Of a stretch of DNA of 6,023 nt, positions 3,733 to 6,023 are shown piece by piece (the stretch's first letter is position 1; every line of letters starts with the position of its first letter). The stretch is from Opacimonas sp964559075. Its GTDB lineage: Bacteria > Pseudomonadota > Gammaproteobacteria > Enterobacterales > Alteromonadaceae. Location: NCBI GenBank assembly GCA_964559075.1, contig CAZLGJ010000142.1, forward strand, positions 1 to 6,023. The letters are read 5' to 3'. The notes below the pieces were generated by a model. That model had not been told where the DNA came from. It ran no database searches and saw only the letters and a program-made list of their open reading frames with translations. Both the position numbers and the translations under genes were made by a program.

Positions 3733-6018
3733 CTACCCGCCTGCTCTAACCAGGCCACCTAACTGATGGGCTTCTAAATACTGGTCGATTTGTTGTTTGA
3801 TCGCCTGTGGGTCGGATAAATACATCACTTCACTTAATAGATGTTGGGCCGAGTAGAGTTGGATACTGCGAATGACCCAGTTGATTTTGCGGATATTATA
3901 CGCATTCATACTCAACTTATCATAGCCCATTGCCATTAATAAAATGGCCCCAGCGGGATCACCGGCCAACTCCCCGCACACGGTGATGGGTTTGTTAAGC
4001 AGCTCGGCCTGCTTGGCGATATGTTGAAGTACCTGCAGCACTGCAGGGTGATAGCCGGTGTAGATACTGGCAACGCGAGGATTATTGCGATCGACCGCCA
4101 GCAAATATTGGGTCAAATCATTAGTACCCACCGAGAAAAAATCCACATATTTGGCCAGATGCGCCATGATGTGCACCGCCGCTGGCACTTCGATCATGAC
4201 CCCGACCTGCGGCATCATTAAGGTGGTGCGATTAGCGTTGGACTCTTCTTTGACCTCATAAAAGGCCTGTTTGAGCAAGCGTTTGGCTTCTTTGACCTCA
4301 TTGACCGATGAGATCATGGGTAACAGGATCTGCAAGTTGGTCAAATCTTCACTGGCGCGGATCATCGCCCGTGCCTGCACCAAAAATATCTCTGGCTGGT
4401 CAAGCGTCAAGCGGATCCCGCGCCACCCCAAAAACGGGTTTTCCTCTACAATTGGAAAGTAGGGCAGCGGCTTATCTCCCCCGACATCCAGAGTACGCAT
4501 GGTGATAGGCTTTTCAGGATTGGCCTGCAAAATGCTGCGATACAGTTCAAACTGCTCTTCCTCTGATGGGAAGCGCTCGCGCATCATAAATGGAATTTCG
4601 GTACGAAACAGCCCAACACCGGTGATATTTTGGTTATCGCTGAGTTCGCGCTCCACCGCCAAACCCGCGTTAACCAACAGCGACATTGGGTGATGATCCT
4701 TGGTCACGGTCGGCGCAGTTTTTTGCGCGTCAATTTTGGCCAGTAGCTCGTTTTCTTCATGGATCAGGGTGCTAAACGTCTGAATTTGAGTCTCAGAAGG
4801 CGCCACAGTGATACTGCCGGCATACCCATCGACAAACAGCGTCTTGCCTTTGAGTAAGTTTGGCAAGATGGAGTTCACCCCCATCACTGCCGGCACGCCC
4901 ATGGCTCTGGCTAGGATTGCCGCATGCGAGTTTTGTGAGCCTTTGGTAGTGATGATGCCTTTGAGCTGCTCTGCCGGATATTCGGCTAATAGTGGCGCGC
5001 TAATCTCTTCAGCAACCAAAATAATATCACTATCGGGTAAGTAAGTGTTTACATCCGTGGCTTGAATGTGGCGCAAGATACGGTTAGATAAGTCAATGAT
5101 GTCCACCGCACGCTCTTGCATGTAGGGGTCGTCCATAGCGCGAAAACGCGATGCATAATCTTGGATGACCAGCTTCAAGCCCGTGGCAGCATCCCAGCCC
5201 ATCTTGATCTGTGATTCCACTTCACGGCCTAGCGAGTTCGCATCGAGCAGCTGATCATAGAGCACAAAAATGGCTTTGACGTCTTCGGGTAAGGATGCAT
5301 CGAGATTTTTCGACAACCCGGCGACTTCTTCGCGCGTTTGTTTGACTGCTGCACGGTAAGCTTGGATCTGAGTATCTGTATCGCCACTGCGACGGTTAAT
5401 GACTTTTTCTAAATCAGCACTTAACGTTGGGATGAAACCCACACCAAGTCCTAGGCCGGTAGAACCGGGGACGCCGTTGATAACCTTAGTACCAGAGGGC
5501 ACCGCCTCGGTTTCGGATAAAATCAAATCTCCAAGCATATTGGCATTGGCAATCTCTAGCGCCACCTGTGTGGCCAGTGTTACCAAAAACGCTTCCTCAT
5601 CTGCACTAAAGCGGCGTTCAGCGGCTTGCTGCATGGTCAAAATGCCCAACACGCGGCGCTGATGAATAATCGGCACGCCCAAAAACGCATTGTAATTGTC
5701 TTCTTTGACTTCCGGATACTGTGCAAAGCGCGGATGGCGATGTGCATCTTGAATATTGAGCGGCTCCTCGCGCTGACCGACTAAGCCGATTAAGCCTTCA
5801 GAAAAGCCAATACACACTGTGCCGACCGCATCTGGAGAAAGCCCATCAGTCGCGGTTAGTACGTGGTGTTGGTATTCGTAGTTGGATAAATAGATAGAGC
5901 ATGAATCCACGTTCATCGTGGCTTTAATTGTTGTCACCAAATACTGCAAGGCGTGCTCGAGTCCCGGAATACGGTTTACTTCCTGCACAATCCGTTGCAA
6001 TGTGGTCAACATATTCAT
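3733..6018 (-). CDS. ptsP: Phosphoenolpyruvate-protein phosphotransferase PtsP (EI-Ntr)
   Basis: This cytoplasmic first enzyme of the nitrogen PTS autophosphorylates from phosphoenolpyruvate and passes phosphate to NPr (PtsO), then to EIIA-Ntr (PtsN). It has an N-terminal GAF sensor domain (about 1-160, with FLGVPIIHQRRVLGILTMQQ at 112-131), which in E. coli senses glutamine. An EI N-terminal region follows, then the phosphohistidine segment GSQNSHAAILARAMGVPAVMG (360-380) with active His365. The C-terminal PEP-binding barrel carries RTEIPFM (472-478), RTLDVGGDK (508-516), Glu610, GTNDLTQY (631-638) and CGELAGDP (681-688) with acid/base Cys681. The length of 761 residues is near the 748 of E. 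coli, and nothing essential is missing. The E. coli start aligns with Met3 (MLTTLQRIV), so Met1 or Met3 could be used; only 5 bases of upstream sequence are visible, too few to decide. It is the first gene of the visible operon, whose promoter lies outside the window. Confidence 0.97.
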   Translation of the reverse strand: MNMLTTLQRIVQEVNRIPGLEHALQYLVTTIKATMNVDSCSIYLSNYEYQHHVLTATDGLSPDAVGTVCIGFSEGLIGLVGQREEPLNIQDAHRHPRFAQYPEVKEDNYNAFLGVPIIHQRRVLGILTMQQAAERRFSADEEAFLVTLATQVALEIANANMLGDLILSETEAVPSGTKVINGVPGSTGLGLGVGFIPTLSADLEKVINRRSGDTDTQIQAYRAAVKQTREEVAGLSKNLDASLPEDVKAIFVLYDQLLDANSLGREVESQIKMGWDAATGLKLVIQDYASRFRAMDDPYMQERAVDIIDLSNRILRHIQATDVNTYLPDSDIILVAEEISAPLLAEYPAEQLKGIITTKGSQNSHAAILARAMGVPAVMGVNSILPNLLKGKTLFVDGYAGSITVAPSETQIQTFSTLIHEENELLAKIDAQKTAPTVTKDHHPMSLLVNAGLAVERELSDNQNITGVGLFRTEIPFMMRERFPSEEEQFELYRSILQANPEKPITMRTLDVGGDKPLPYFPIVEENPFLGWRGIRLTLDQPEIFLVQARAMIRASEDLTNLQILLPMISSVNEVKEAKRLLKQAFYEVKEESNANRTTLMMPQVGVMIEVPAAVHIMAHLAKYVDFFSVGTNDLTQYLLAVDRNNPRVASIYTGYHPAVLQVLQHIAKQAELLNKPITVCGELAGDPAGAILLMAMGYDKLSMNAYNIRKINWVIRSIQLYSAQHLLSEVMYLSDPQAIKQQIDQYLEAHQLGGLVRAGG

Positions 6019-6023
6019 GTTTA

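Overview
The window reads as a bacterial chromosome segment, most likely from a gammaproteobacterium of Moraxella/Psychrobacter type. This is an inference from the gene order ptsP - TSUP permease - lgt - thyA and from protein recognition; no rRNA or species marker is present. Every gene I can support lies on the minus strand, so transcription runs from high to low coordinates.

Right part (about 1257-6018): four conserved housekeeping genes are packed as one apparent operon. They are ptsP (EI-Ntr of the nitrogen-related phosphotransferase system), a TauE/SafE-type membrane permease, lgt (lipoprotein diacylglyceryl transferase) and thyA (thymidylate synthase). The junctions are 11 bp, 0 bp and a 4-bp ATGA overlap. 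Base composition is fairly balanced (about 42-70% G+C in lines I counted by eye) and all four frames look intact.

Left part (1-1256): composition becomes AT-rich (about 33-43% G+C in the lines I counted) and the content changes to defence. A 269-bp spacer after thyA is full of short repeats and holds one strong palindrome between plausible -35 and -10 hexamers. It also holds a 39-codon basic ORF of uncertain reality. A WYL-domain winged-helix regulator of the CapW/BrxR type follows (142-987). After a 93-bp gap, the first 16 codons of another gene run off the left edge. Their translation, MHLKEHFTNQYSLSKT, with a good ribosome binding site, matches the characteristic N terminus of Cas12a (Cpf1), the type V-A CRISPR effector.

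The main result is therefore a junction where a core operon abuts a likely acquired type V-A CRISPR-Cas locus. That locus appears to have its own WYL regulator placed immediately upstream of cas12a and read in the same direction. The sequence suggests, but does not prove, that this regulator controls cas12a and its own expression through the palindromic site.
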